Below, in pieces: positions 1 to 9,076 of a stretch of 64,000 nt of DNA; within the stretch, counting starts at the first letter, position 1, and each line of letters starts with the position of its first letter. The notes under the pieces were generated by a model. That model saw only the letters and a program-made list of their open reading frames with translations. It was not told the origin of the DNA and made no database searches. The position numbers and the translations under genes were made by a program. This DNA comes from Calditrichota bacterium (GTDB taxonomy: Bacteria > CLD3): NCBI GenBank assembly GCA_008501735.1, contig QQUF01000002.1:57280-121279 (forward strand). Reading direction: 5' to 3'.

Positions 1-407
1 AAAGGCTTCATTAAAACTAACCTTACAAATGCGTGAAGTCCAAATGAAATTGTAGCAAATAAAACTGAATTTACTCTACTATGTTCAATAAATTCTTCAC
101 GTAAAAAGAATAAAGCCACAACAGTCAATAAAAAGACATAAAAATGCCCTTTTATCAATTGGATAATTTGGTCGAAAATTGAAAAAATAACTCTATGCTT
201 ATAAAGTTGCAATTCACGAAAAACAAATGGAGAAATTAAAGCAATACAAGCTAAGGCAATCAATTTAGTTGTAGGAAATTCATTTGGTGAATCTCCCCAA
301 AGAGTACTATAATACCTAACCCACAATGCTAGAAAAGCAGATGTAAAAAGGACTAAAGAGTCAGTTATGTAAAGTGCTAATTTATATGTATGAAGCCTTT
401 TAAACAT
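1..407 (-). CDS. Initiating sugar-phosphate transferase, N-terminal part (cut by window edge)
   Basis: The first 135 residues read from an ATG at 407 and the frame stays open to the window edge, so the catalytic half is outside. The visible part has two clear hydrophobic segments near residues 10-30 and 45-65 and another pair near 85-125, with basic residues between them. This is the membrane-anchor layout of polyprenyl glycosylphosphotransferases (WbaP/WcaJ type), which load the first sugar phosphate onto undecaprenyl phosphate. It starts 3 bp after the stop of the upstream aminotransferase, so it is the distal member of the glycan operon. The function is inferred from topology and position. 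Another polytopic membrane protein is possible. Confidence 0.6.
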   Translation of the reverse strand, partial: MFKRLHTYKLALYITDSLVLFTSAFLALWVRYYSTLWGDSPNEFPTTKLIALACIALISPFVFRELQLYKHRVIFSIFDQIIQLIKGHFYVFLLTVVALFFLREEFIEHSRVNSVLFATISFGLHAFVRLVLMKP

Positions 408-410
408 TTT

Positions 411-1511
411 TTATTTGTAGAATTCCTTAATTGCATCCGCCACATATTTAATGTGTTCTTTTGTAAGTTCAGGATACATTGGTAAAGACAAAATTTTTGA
501 TGCTTCAGCTTCAACTCTTGGAAATTCACCCTTTTTATAACCATAATCTTTGAACGCTTCAAGCAAATGTAATGGAATTGGATAATGCAACCCAGATGCA
601 ATTCCTTTTGAAGATAAAAACTCCATCAATTCCTCGCGTCTTTCAACTTGACAAACATAAAGGTGATAAACGTGTTTTGCAAATTCAGCTTCTTTTGGAG
701 TCTCAAGTTGTGGAATGCCCGCGAGTAACTCATTGTAAAGTGACGCATTTGCACGACGCATTTCAGTCCATTTCTCGATATAATTAATTTTCACACCAAG
801 CACTGCACCTTGAATTCCTGACATTCTGTAATTGTGTCCCATTACAATATGGTGATATTTTTCTTCAGCTCCGTGGTCTCGAATCAATTTCATTTTTCTA
901 CCAAAATCAACATCTTTTGAAATGACTCCACCAGCTTCTCCGAAAGCTCCGAGGTTTTTCCCTGGATAAAAACTAAAACAACCTGCAACACCAAATGTCC
1001 CAACTCTTTGCCCATTAAATTCTGCACAATGAGCTTGAGCACAATCTTCTGCTAACAAAAGATTATGTTTGTCAGCAATTTCTTTAATTTTACCAACATT
1101 TGCTGGCTGCCCATAAAGGTGGACAGGAAGAATCATTTTTGTCTTAGAAGTAATTTTATCTTCAATCTGATTTACATCAATATTGTAATATTCATCATTA
1201 TCAACTAAAACTGGCTTTGCACCTGTTAAAGCTACAGCTTCTGCAGTTGCAAAAAAAGTGTTTGCAGGAATAATAACTTCATCACCACTTTTAATTCCAG
1301 CTGCCCAAAGTGCAACGTGTAAAGCAGAAGTTCCGTTGTTTGTTGCTAAACAAAAATTAGCATCGTGCAATTTGGCAAAGTTACTTTCGAAATCGAAAAC
1401 TCTTTTTCCAAGAACAAAAGCTGTGTTATCCAAAACATCATTAATTGCTTCTTGAACTTCTTCTTTTATTGAATTGTATTGAATTTTTAAATCTACAAAT
1501 GGTACGTTCAT
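411..1511 (-). CDS. DegT/DnrJ/EryC1/StrS family sugar aminotransferase
   Basis: This is a PLP-dependent aminotransferase acting on a nucleotide-linked keto sugar, with glutamate as the usual amino donor. The 366-residue length is typical. Family marks are the VPFVDLK start, a TSAL phosphate-binding stretch at 61-64, Asp156 in AEDCAQ and the Schiff-base Lys185 in FYPGKNLG. It is a close paralogue of the adjacent gene at 1531 (same length, same motif spacing), which suggests a tandem duplication with possible specialisation. WbpE or perosamine/FdtB-type activity is plausible. The exact substrate cannot be read from the sequence. Confidence 0.9.
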   Translation of the reverse strand: MNVPFVDLKIQYNSIKEEVQEAINDVLDNTAFVLGKRVFDFESNFAKLHDANFCLATNNGTSALHVALWAAGIKSGDEVIIPANTFFATAEAVALTGAKPVLVDNDEYYNIDVNQIEDKITSKTKMILPVHLYGQPANVGKIKEIADKHNLLLAEDCAQAHCAEFNGQRVGTFGVAGCFSFYPGKNLGAFGEAGGVISKDVDFGRKMKLIRDHGAEEKYHHIVMGHNYRMSGIQGAVLGVKINYIEKWTEMRRANASLYNELLAGIPQLETPKEAEFAKHVYHLYVCQVERREELMEFLSSKGIASGLHYPIPLHLLEAFKDYGYKKGEFPRVEAEASKILSLPMYPELTKEHIKYVADAIKEFYK

Positions 1512-1530
1512 ATTTTTACTCTTAGATTTT

Positions 1531-2631
1531 TTATTTAAAATTTTTAATTGTTTGAGCTACAAATTGAATTTGCTCTTCTGTCATTTCAGGGAAAATTGGA
1601 AGACTTAGAATTTCACCCGTAAATTTGTTTGCATTTGGGAAATCTTCTGGCTTGTGTCCCAAATACTTGTAAGCATTTAAATTATGTAAAGCTATCGGAT
1701 AATGAATTCCAGATTGAATTCCATTTTCATTAAGAAAAGATTGCAATTCATCTCTCTTTTTAGAACGAATTACAAATAGGTGATAAACGTGTCTTGCATA
1801 CTCCATCTCCTTTGGCAAAACAATATGCTCGCAATCTGCTAAAAGTTCATTATAACGCTTTGCAACAGTACGTCGCCTCTCAGTCCATTCTGCAATATAT
1901 TTTAGCTTTACACTAAGAACTGCACCTTGAATTCCGTCAAGTCTGCTATTTACACCTTCAAACTCGTGGTCATATTTTGCAATTCTTCCGTGGTTAGCAT
2001 ACATTCGTGCTTTGATAGCTAATTTTTCATTATTTGTTACAATTGCTCCAGCATCTCCATAAGCTCCAAGATTCTTCCCTGGGTAAAAGCTAAAAGTAGC
2101 GAAATCACCAAAGTTTCCAACTTTTTTACCTTTGTATTCAGCAACAACTCCTTGAGCTGAGTCTTCCATTACACTTAAGTTATATTTTTTTGCAATTCGT
2201 GTAATTTCCTCCATATTCGCAGGCTGCCCATAAAGATGAACAGGAATAATGACTTTTGTTTTTTCAGTTATTTTAGCTTCAATTTGGGCAGTATCAATGT
2301 TGTAAGAATCAGCTTCACAATCAACGAGTACTGGCTTACCTCCAAGTAACGAAATGGCTTCTGTTGTAGCAATGAATGAGTTTGCAACTGTAATTACTTC
2401 ATCTCCTTGCTTTACTCCAAGTGCAAAAAGTGCGATGGAAATTGCATCTGTTCCATTACCAACTGCAATTGTAAATTTTACATCTTGAGCTTTCGAGAAA
2501 TCTTCTTCAAATTTTTTTGCAAATTTACCACTAACAAAAGCGGTTTGATCAATAACATTTTGAATTGCAGAATCAATCTCATCTTTAATAGATAAGTATT
2601 GAGCTTTTAAATCTAAAAAAGGGACTTGCAT
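1531..2631 (-). CDS. DegT/DnrJ/EryC1/StrS family sugar aminotransferase (WbpE-like)
   Basis: This second 366-residue sugar aminotransferase of the tandem pair has Asp157 in MEDSAQ and Lys186 in FYPGKNLG. It lies 6 bp after the Gfo/Idh/MocA oxidoreductase and close to an acyltransferase. That matches the oxidase, transaminase, acetyltransferase order of the WbpB/WbpE/WbpD pathway, in which WbpE puts the C3 amino group on a UDP-3-keto-GlcNAcA. WbpE-type function is therefore a good inference, but the same family makes many other amino sugars. Confidence 0.9.
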   Translation of the reverse strand: MQVPFLDLKAQYLSIKDEIDSAIQNVIDQTAFVSGKFAKKFEEDFSKAQDVKFTIAVGNGTDAISIALFALGVKQGDEVITVANSFIATTEAISLLGGKPVLVDCEADSYNIDTAQIEAKITEKTKVIIPVHLYGQPANMEEITRIAKKYNLSVMEDSAQGVVAEYKGKKVGNFGDFATFSFYPGKNLGAYGDAGAIVTNNEKLAIKARMYANHGRIAKYDHEFEGVNSRLDGIQGAVLSVKLKYIAEWTERRRTVAKRYNELLADCEHIVLPKEMEYARHVYHLFVIRSKKRDELQSFLNENGIQSGIHYPIALHNLNAYKYLGHKPEDFPNANKFTGEILSLPIFPEMTEEQIQFVAQTIKNFK

Positions 2632-2637
2632 AATTTA

Positions 2638-3666
2638 TTACCTAATGTAAATTTTCTTGTTAATCTTCATAGACTCATAACAGGCTTCAATAATTTGAAC
2701 TGTTTTCATTCCTTCAAAGGCGCTTGTAGCAATTACATCTTCACCCCTTAAAGTTCTTACAACATTCTTAATAACCTTATCGTGATTTGACATTGAACCT
2801 CTATAAAACCCATAATCATTTGATGGATTTCCTGGTTCAAGTTCTTCGATGACTACATCTTTTATTTTGTAATAATCCAAAACGTTAAGATATTGACCTG
2901 CTATTTTAATTGAGCCATTTTCTGCAAAAACTGTAATTGAGCCTTCCATATTTTGTTCAAAAGAACAAGTTGTATAATTGAATGTTCCAATTGCTTCATT
3001 TGCGAGTTCGAAATTGATAACTCCTGTATCTTCAAAATCGATCATTGAATGATCATAATTTCTTCCTTGTGCATTAACCGAAATAACATCACCAAATAAG
3101 TAGTAAAGAAGGTCTATAAAATGGCTAAATTGTGTAAAAAGAGTACCTCCATCTAAATCTAGTGTCCCTTTCCAATCAGAATCATTGTAGTAATTTTCAT
3201 TACGATTCCAAAAACAATTAACTGTAACCATAAAAATCTTACCTAATTCACCTTTCTCAATTAACTCTTTAAGTTTAACAATTGGAGGATTAAAACGGTT
3301 CTGCTTGACAACGAAAAGTTTCTGATTAGTTCTTTGAGCTGTCATTATCATCTCATTACAATTCAAAACCGATAAAGCCATTGGCTTTTCACAAACTACG
3401 TGTTTTCCTTTTTTCAAAGCGTCAATTGTCATTTGATAGTGCAAACCATTTGGTGAAGTTACACAAACAACTTCGACATCTTTGTTATCTAAAATTTCCT
3501 GATAATTGGTTGTTTTGAATATATTTTCATTTGTGTTATCAGCAAATCTGTCTTCTTTTATATCACAAATTGCGACAAGTTCAGCACCTTCGGTTTCATC
3601 AATTCTCTGATGATGACGTTTTCCAATGCTTCCATAACCAATAATTCCAAATTTTGTATTATCCAT
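2638..3666 (-). CDS. Gfo/Idh/MocA family oxidoreductase (WbpB/WlbA-like sugar 3-dehydrogenase)
   Basis: This is an NAD(P)-dependent dehydrogenase of the Gfo/Idh/MocA family. The Rossmann motif GYGSIG is at 10-15, followed by KRHHQRI, as in WlbA/WbpB proteins. The EKP motif at 93-95 carries the conserved lysine. Length (342) is usual. Its likely step is oxidation at C3 of UDP-GlcNAc uronic acid to give the 3-keto sugar for the DegT enzyme just downstream. A WbpA-like 6-dehydrogenase is also present at 48.2-49.5 kb, which would supply the substrate. Family is certain. Substrate is inferred. Confidence 0.88.
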   Translation of the reverse strand: MDNTKFGIIGYGSIGKRHHQRIDETEGAELVAICDIKEDRFADNTNENIFKTTNYQEILDNKDVEVVCVTSPNGLHYQMTIDALKKGKHVVCEKPMALSVLNCNEMIMTAQRTNQKLFVVKQNRFNPPIVKLKELIEKGELGKIFMVTVNCFWNRNENYYNDSDWKGTLDLDGGTLFTQFSHFIDLLYYLFGDVISVNAQGRNYDHSMIDFEDTGVINFELANEAIGTFNYTTCSFEQNMEGSITVFAENGSIKIAGQYLNVLDYYKIKDVVIEELEPGNPSNDYGFYRGSMSNHDKVIKNVVRTLRGEDVIATSAFEGMKTVQIIEACYESMKINKKIYIR

Positions 3667-3674
3667 TAATTAAT

Positions 3675-4322
3675 TTATTCCTTGTATGGTAGATTTGACA
3701 TTTTATTAATTTGTTTTGCAGGGTTTCCAACGACAACTGTGTTTTCAGCTACACTTTTAGTAACTACACTTCCTGCTCCAACAAGAGCATTTTTGCCGAT
3801 ATTTACTCCAGGAAGCAAAGTTGAGTTTGCACCAATCTTAGCACCTTCGTCAATTGTTGCTCCAAATAATTCATTTTTTACATTAGGTGACTGTGGATAT
3901 TTTGCATTCGTGACAACAACATTGGGACCAAGCCAACATTTTTTCTTGAGAAATGAATACTCTGGCACAAAAACTTGTGAGTGAATTCTAACTCCATCTT
4001 CAATTTTTACGTGGTGTTCAACGATTGAAAGAGTTCCGACACTCACATTATCACCAATTTCATTTAATTCACGAATATTAGCTTTATTCCCCGTTTGAAA
4101 ATTCTTGCCAATTTTATTACCCGCATAAATTACAGTATGTGAACGAATTACTGAGTCATCACCAATTACTGTTTCAAGTTCCCCATCTTCGTAGCCTTTA
4201 GGAGGAATTCCAATTATTGCATAGTCTTCAATGACAACATTTTTGCCGAGAGTAACATTTTTATAAAGTTTAAAATTTTCCATTAAATTACCAATTTTAT
4301 TAGAGCCGTGAAATTTACTCAA
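3675..4322 (-). CDS. Left-handed beta-helix acyltransferase (hexapeptide repeat)
   Basis: This is a hexapeptide-repeat protein with many [LIV]-G-x4 turns and the C-terminal signature VGAGSVVTKSV followed by GNPAKQI, typical of sugar O- or N-acyltransferases. It probably uses acetyl-CoA on a nucleotide sugar or glycan. The first codon at 4322 is TTG. An ATG at 4283 begins the helix-proper MENFKLYKN and is an alternative start 13 residues shorter. Neither has a strong ribosome-binding site, so the start is undecided. It sits 8 bp upstream of the WbpB-like gene, which favours amino-sugar N-acetylation. Confidence 0.85.
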   Translation of the reverse strand: MSKFHGSNKIGNLMENFKLYKNVTLGKNVVIEDYAIIGIPPKGYEDGELETVIGDDSVIRSHTVIYAGNKIGKNFQTGNKANIRELNEIGDNVSVGTLSIVEHHVKIEDGVRIHSQVFVPEYSFLKKKCWLGPNVVVTNAKYPQSPNVKNELFGATIDEGAKIGANSTLLPGVNIGKNALVGAGSVVTKSVAENTVVVGNPAKQINKMSNLPYKE

Positions 4323-4330
4323 TTATTGAA

Positions 4331-5503
4331 TTAGTTTCCAATTAATTCGTAAACCATTCGTCTATATTTTTCTTTTTCTTTTTCACCACTAAATTCTTCG
4401 TTAAACTTTTGAACTCCTAAGGAATACTTTTCCCTTTCAGCTTTACTTTTATAAAGGAAAAGAATTTTATCAGCTAAATCTTCAGCATTTTGCGGCTCAA
4501 AAAATAGAATCATTTTATCATCAAAATATTTTGTAACTGTGTAAATTTTTGAACAAATTATTGCTTTGTGCATAGCCGCATATTCAAGGAGTTTTACAGG
4601 AAGCATCAATTCACTTCCTTTTTCTTCTTTCGTTGGAACAATTCCCAAATCTGCTTCAGCAATTATTGGCGGTAATTTTTCATAAGGAATATAACCAGGG
4701 TGAAAATCTACAAAATCTCCAATTGCCAACTCTTTAATCATTTGCGAAAATCCGTCAACGAATTCACCACCACCGTAAACAACTAATTTCAGCTCAGGAA
4801 TTTGAGGTGCTAGTTTTTTAACTGCAATCGCCAACAAATCAATTCCAAGTCTCTCCGCTATTGCACCGTGATAAACGAGTTGGAAAGAATCGTCTTTTCT
4901 TGTTTTGGGAAGGTAGTGGAAGACTTCTTGAGTCGCACAATTAAGAATACATTTTATTTTTTTAGCAGGAATTCCATAACTAACAAATTCCTCTTTGATA
5001 GGCTCGTGGACAGTTATTACCAAGTCTGCAAACTTACAACATAAAATTGTTTGAAAAGTGATTAGGCGAATCAGCCAATGCTCTTTAGGAACATCAAATT
5101 TTGCAGTAAAAGTATTCGGCATTGAATCGTGTAAATCTAGAATAATTTTACTACCTGAAATTTTTGGAATAAATGCTGAAAAGACTAGAAAATCTGGAAT
5201 GTTATTAATGTGAATACAATCATAATCTTTTTCGAAATGAAAAAATGACATTTTGAAAAAGATTTTGAAGAAAAATATTAGATAACTAAGAAGATAATTA
5301 AATTTATTACCGCCAAAATATCTCACAATCTTTAGACGATAAACATTTACACCATTAATTTGCTCATAGCTTTTTTGTGAGTCATCATTCAAAATAGAAA
5401 AAAAATCAACAGAATCACCATTACTTGCTAATGCTTCTGCTTCGTATTTACACCTTGTATCTGAGACATAATCGGTGTAAGCCACCATACAAATTTTTTT
5501 CAT
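4331..5503 (-). CDS. Glycosyltransferase, GT4 family
   Basis: This 390-residue retaining GT-B glycosyltransferase has an N-terminal domain (MKKICMVAYTDYVSDTR) as in WecB/GT4 proteins that start with a DTR loop. Its C-terminal donor-binding domain has VYHGAIAERLGID near residue 210 and the EX7E-like block PVKLLEYAA near 315, which contacts the nucleotide sugar. It should add one sugar to the lipid-linked repeat at the cytoplasmic face. The order of addition and donor cannot be told from sequence. Confidence 0.88.
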   Translation of the reverse strand: MKKICMVAYTDYVSDTRCKYEAEALASNGDSVDFFSILNDDSQKSYEQINGVNVYRLKIVRYFGGNKFNYLLSYLIFFFKIFFKMSFFHFEKDYDCIHINNIPDFLVFSAFIPKISGSKIILDLHDSMPNTFTAKFDVPKEHWLIRLITFQTILCCKFADLVITVHEPIKEEFVSYGIPAKKIKCILNCATQEVFHYLPKTRKDDSFQLVYHGAIAERLGIDLLAIAVKKLAPQIPELKLVVYGGGEFVDGFSQMIKELAIGDFVDFHPGYIPYEKLPPIIAEADLGIVPTKEEKGSELMLPVKLLEYAAMHKAIICSKIYTVTKYFDDKMILFFEPQNAEDLADKILFLYKSKAEREKYSLGVQKFNEEFSGEKEKEKYRRMVYELIGN

Positions 5504-5544
5504 ATTTTTTTAATAAACTTAAATTGAGTTAAAGGAAGCAGATT

Positions 5545-6690
5545 TTAGCGTTTTTGGATTCCACCTTGAAACAATCCTGGAAGTAAATTCATTTTCATTG
5601 CAAACTCAATTATCCCTTTAAGTTTTTGTAACATAGGATTATAAGTCGGATAATCGCTGAATTTTTTAGGAGGCAAAGCAATAATTTCTTTGAACTCTTC
5701 AAGTGATAAATCAAATTTTTTAGCAATGTACTCAAAATCTTTTTCTAAAATTTCAGGGTCATAAGAAAGTTCTTTCATATGACTAATTCCTTCTTCGCGA
5801 GTCATTAAACCAAGTCTAGCTTTTGCCGAATAATTTACGCGTCTCCTGTCCATATTAAATTTGACTGGAGCATAATAAGATTGAAAAAATCTAGTGTAAA
5901 TCGATTCGTGATGATGTCCACCATAATCTTTCCAACCGACTTCTTTAATTAGAACTTTCTTGGCTTCTTCTTTACTGTAAGGCAGATAATTGAGCAATCT
6001 TACAATTTTAATTCTTTTGAGTAAAATATAATTTATTGCATTAAATAAGGAAACATTTGGAAAAGTCTCTAGCTTAACTTTACCGAATATCTTTTGCACT
6101 GAGCTAATATATTTTCCATCTTTATATCCCCAACTATGCGGAATTACACCTTCTGTCCTAAAAGAGTTTCCACTAATTGAATATTTTATCCCCTCTTCTG
6201 CCGCCGTTCGATAAAGTACTGCGTGAATTCCCATATCAGTTGGAGCTTCTGCGTCAGGAGTTGAAGCCTTTAGGAAAGAGACTTGTAAATCTTTAAACTC
6301 TTCCCAATTGACCACATAAGTGTAAAGGTCAATATCTAAGATATTTGTTGCATTTTCAATATTGCTTACGGCTATTTCTGTATTCCAACCATTGTCAAAA
6401 TGAACTGCTAAAGGTCTTAAACCATATTTTTTTGCCATATAAAGTGAATAGATACTATCTGTTCCACCACTAACTCCAATAATACAATCATAATCTTTAC
6501 CTTTTCCAGAAGCCTTAATTTCATCTATTAATTTTTCTAAGTCCTCTTTTCCATTGTCATTCAATGGGTATTCAGCTTCTAAAGTATCGTGAATTGCACA
6601 AAAATTACAAACTCCTTTGTCATCAAACTCAATTCCGGGAACAGATGTATCCATAATACATCTAGTACAAATTTTATATTCTTGAGACAT
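5545..6690 (-). CDS. N-acetyl sugar amidotransferase (WbuX/WbpG/PseA family)
   Basis: This is an ATP-pyrophosphatase-type amidotransferase. The PP-loop SGGTDS is at 74-79, and CTRC (Cys8, Cys11) with CNFC (Cys28, Cys31) form the conserved N-terminal zinc-type cluster of this family. It adenylates an N-acetyl group on a sugar and replaces the oxygen with nitrogen, giving an acetamidino sugar. The two following genes (HisH-like glutaminase and HisF-like barrel) supply ammonia. The 381-residue length and the gene order match the wbuX-wbuY-wbuZ set of O-antigen loci. The sugar target is unknown. Confidence 0.9.
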   Translation of the reverse strand: MSQEYKICTRCIMDTSVPGIEFDDKGVCNFCAIHDTLEAEYPLNDNGKEDLEKLIDEIKASGKGKDYDCIIGVSGGTDSIYSLYMAKKYGLRPLAVHFDNGWNTEIAVSNIENATNILDIDLYTYVVNWEEFKDLQVSFLKASTPDAEAPTDMGIHAVLYRTAAEEGIKYSISGNSFRTEGVIPHSWGYKDGKYISSVQKIFGKVKLETFPNVSLFNAINYILLKRIKIVRLLNYLPYSKEEAKKVLIKEVGWKDYGGHHHESIYTRFFQSYYAPVKFNMDRRRVNYSAKARLGLMTREEGISHMKELSYDPEILEKDFEYIAKKFDLSLEEFKEIIALPPKKFSDYPTYNPMLQKLKGIIEFAMKMNLLPGLFQGGIQKR

Positions 6691-6704
6691 TTTTTCCTAA
6701 AACC

Positions 6705-7472
6705 TTATTTTGTTGGGAAAACTCGACGAATTTCGTCTTTGTTAGGGAAATTAATCAAAACTGCTTGCCTTCTTCCGTGGAAGACAAACATACTTCCAGC
6801 AGCAACTGCAGAAGCTCCTCCTTCGTGTACAGCTTTTCCGAAATCTTCAATATTTCCTGCTCCACCACAAGCAATAACAGGAATATTCACAGCCTCTGAA
6901 ACCATTTTTATAAGTTTCAAGTCATAGCCCTCACGAGTTCCATCTAAATTAATCGAATTTATAAAAATCTCACCTGCACCTTTTTGCTCCATTTCTTTTG
7001 CAAATTCTACAGGGTTTAATTTTGTGTTCTTCGTTCCTGAATTTGTAAAAACTTCATACTTACCAAAAAAACTTTTCTTTGCATCTATCGAAACAGTAAT
7101 ACTTTGATTACCGAAAGCATCTGCGGCTTCTTTGACAAAATTTGGATTTTCAACGGCAATAGTATTTAAAACAACTTTTTCTGCACCAGCTTTGAGTAAA
7201 CGCTGAACATCTTCCATTGTTCTAATTCCACCACCAACTGCTAAAGGCATCAAACATTCATCAGAAATCTGTGTAACTAACTCTGAAGTCGGAACTCTTT
7301 TTTCTTTTGTTGCTGTAATATCTAAGAAGACTAATTCGTGAGCTTCTTTTTCATTGTAAATTTTAATTGCATTGATTGGGTCACCGACATAACGTGGTTT
7401 ATCAAACTTAACTGTTTTTACCAAACCTTTTTGCTTAAGGAGAAGACAAGGAATTATTCTTGTTTTTAGCAT
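6705..7472 (-). CDS. HisF-like barrel of the sugar amidation system (WbuZ-like)
   Basis: This 255-residue (beta/alpha)8 HisF paralogue keeps LDITA at 50-54, SIDAKK (the second catalytic Asp of HisF) and DGTREGYD. The first catalytic Asp of HisF, found in CLDVKDG in true histidine enzymes, is replaced by Leu: the strand reads RIIPCLLLKQ. The same replacement is typical of the amidation-associated WbuZ group. It therefore probably channels ammonia from the HisH partner to the WbuX-type enzyme and does not make imidazole glycerol phosphate. No other his gene is near. Confidence 0.88.
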   Translation of the reverse strand: MLKTRIIPCLLLKQKGLVKTVKFDKPRYVGDPINAIKIYNEKEAHELVFLDITATKEKRVPTSELVTQISDECLMPLAVGGGIRTMEDVQRLLKAGAEKVVLNTIAVENPNFVKEAADAFGNQSITVSIDAKKSFFGKYEVFTNSGTKNTKLNPVEFAKEMEQKGAGEIFINSINLDGTREGYDLKLIKMVSEAVNIPVIACGGAGNIEDFGKAVHEGGASAVAAGSMFVFHGRRQAVLINFPNKDEIRRVFPTK

Positions 7473-7475
7473 AAA

Positions 7476-8093
7476 CTAAATATTCTCCACAAAATTTTTG
7501 AAAATTGTTACACCGTGTTTATGACTTTTTTCAGGGTGAAATTGAGCTCCGTAAATATTGTCTTTTTGAATCATTGAGGTAAATTCATAGCCATAATCTG
7601 TCATAGCAAGATTATCAGAATCAACATTACATTTTACGTGATAAGAGTGAACAAAGTAAAAATCTAAATTCGTTTCAATACCCACACAAAGTTTTGATTC
7701 TTTAGTAAACTTAACTTCATTCCAACCCATATGAGGAATTTTCAAATTTGAATTTTCACTTCCAAATTTGAATTTTACAGTCTCAGCGTCAAACCAACCT
7801 AGACCTTCTGCATCTCCTTCTTCACTTCCTTTTGCCATTAATTGCATTCCAAGACAAATCCCAAGAATTGGAGTTTTATCCTCCAATACTCTTTGGTTTA
7901 AAATATCAAGTAAGCCATATTCTTTGAGGTTTTTCATTCCGTTTTGGAAAGAACCAACTCCTGGTAAAATCAACTTTGTAGCATTTTTTATGTCATCAAT
8001 ATTTGAAGAAATAAGAGCATTAATTTTGAAACGTTCAAACTTACTTTGAATAGACCGTAAGTTTCCGATTCCGTAATCTATAATTACAATCAT
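7476..8093 (-). CDS. HisH-like glutamine amidotransferase (WbuY-like)
   Basis: This is a class I glutaminase of 205 residues that releases ammonia from glutamine for the neighbouring synthase. Catalytic Cys80 lies in LGICLGMQL, and His186 and Glu188 lie in AQFHPEK, so the triad is complete. It is separated by 3 bp from the HisF-like gene, as expected for a subunit pair. The context (amidotransferase at 5545) assigns it to glycan amidation and not to histidine synthesis. Confidence 0.9.
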   Translation of the reverse strand: MIVIIDYGIGNLRSIQSKFERFKINALISSNIDDIKNATKLILPGVGSFQNGMKNLKEYGLLDILNQRVLEDKTPILGICLGMQLMAKGSEEGDAEGLGWFDAETVKFKFGSENSNLKIPHMGWNEVKFTKESKLCVGIETNLDFYFVHSYHVKCNVDSDNLAMTDYGYEFTSMIQKDNIYGAQFHPEKSHKHGVTIFKNFVENI

Positions 8094-8137
8094 TTTTTTA
8101 CTTAAATTATTTAAGAATTAAAGTCGAAAATAAAGAA

Positions 8138-9073
8138 TTAATCGTTAATCTTTAGTACTTTTTTATAGATTTTGATAATTTTCTTGGCGATGTTAACAGA
8201 GTTTAGATAATCGATATTTTTTCGACCTTCCGTTCTCTTCCCAAATTGAATTGCTTGAGTAATTTTTTCTGCGGTTTCTTTTGCGTCATAGGAAGTGATA
8301 AAGCATCCCTCAGTTTTGCCAAAAACTTCTTTTACATCACCAACATCTGTCGAAACAATCGGACAATTACAAGCCATTGATTCTTTAATCACATTAGGTG
8401 AACCTTCCCACAAAGAACTCAAAACCAAAACATCAGCAGCATTCATATAAAAAGGAATCAACTCATTTGGAACATTTGAGACAATATTCAACTCAACTTC
8501 CTTTTTATCTAAAAGGTCATAAGCATCTTTCACAAGTTGATAATTCTTTTCAGGTCTATCAAGGAAATCAATTACAAAAATTATGTGTTTTTTATCGTGT
8601 GAGAAACCCACTTTTTCCCTTGCTTCGTGCTGGTCAATTGCTCTGAATTTTTCAAAATTAACTCCATTAGGAATCACATTCGCATTTGAAAGGCTAATAA
8701 GTTCTTTCATTTGAGAAGATTTTACAATTGTGGCATTCCAACGAGTTAAACTAAAACTTCTTATCAAAACTCTCCAAAAATTCTTCGAATGAACATCACT
8801 TCCAAGAAGCGAAACAACAACAGGAACTGTTGAAGCCAATCCTGCGACGTAACCACAATACGAATAATGAGCGTGAACTAAATCGAATTTATTTTTTTTA
8901 AGGTATTCTCTAAGAATCGGAATGTTTTTAAGATAACCTTTTGCACCTTTTCCCTTAATCCAAAAGTAATCCATTTCGATTCCTTCTTGGCTCAAAGAAT
9001 TTCCTTGATTCATAATCAAAGGGTCTTTTCCATCTTCGTATTGATTTCCACCACTGACAAATAAAACCTTCAT
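8138..9073 (-). CDS. Glycosyltransferase, GT4 family
   Basis: This short (311 residues) GT4 glycosyltransferase has an N-terminal MKVLFVSGGNQYEDG and VHAHYSYCG, where the His of the acceptor domain lies. The donor domain has NGVNFEKF, PNVIKESMACNCPIVSTDVG and the matching EX7E block. The start is an ATG, and the next gene upstream ends 3 bp away. It is likely one of the cytoplasmic transferases that build the repeat unit. Confidence 0.88.
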   Translation of the reverse strand: MKVLFVSGGNQYEDGKDPLIMNQGNSLSQEGIEMDYFWIKGKGAKGYLKNIPILREYLKKNKFDLVHAHYSYCGYVAGLASTVPVVVSLLGSDVHSKNFWRVLIRSFSLTRWNATIVKSSQMKELISLSNANVIPNGVNFEKFRAIDQHEAREKVGFSHDKKHIIFVIDFLDRPEKNYQLVKDAYDLLDKKEVELNIVSNVPNELIPFYMNAADVLVLSSLWEGSPNVIKESMACNCPIVSTDVGDVKEVFGKTEGCFITSYDAKETAEKITQAIQFGKRTEGRKNIDYLNSVNIAKKIIKIYKKVLKIND

Positions 9074-9076
9074 TCC

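Noticed and set aside
6705..8093. hisF and hisH of histidine biosynthesis
   Set aside because: The HisF-like protein lacks the first catalytic Asp, no other his genes are adjacent, and a sugar amidotransferase precedes them.
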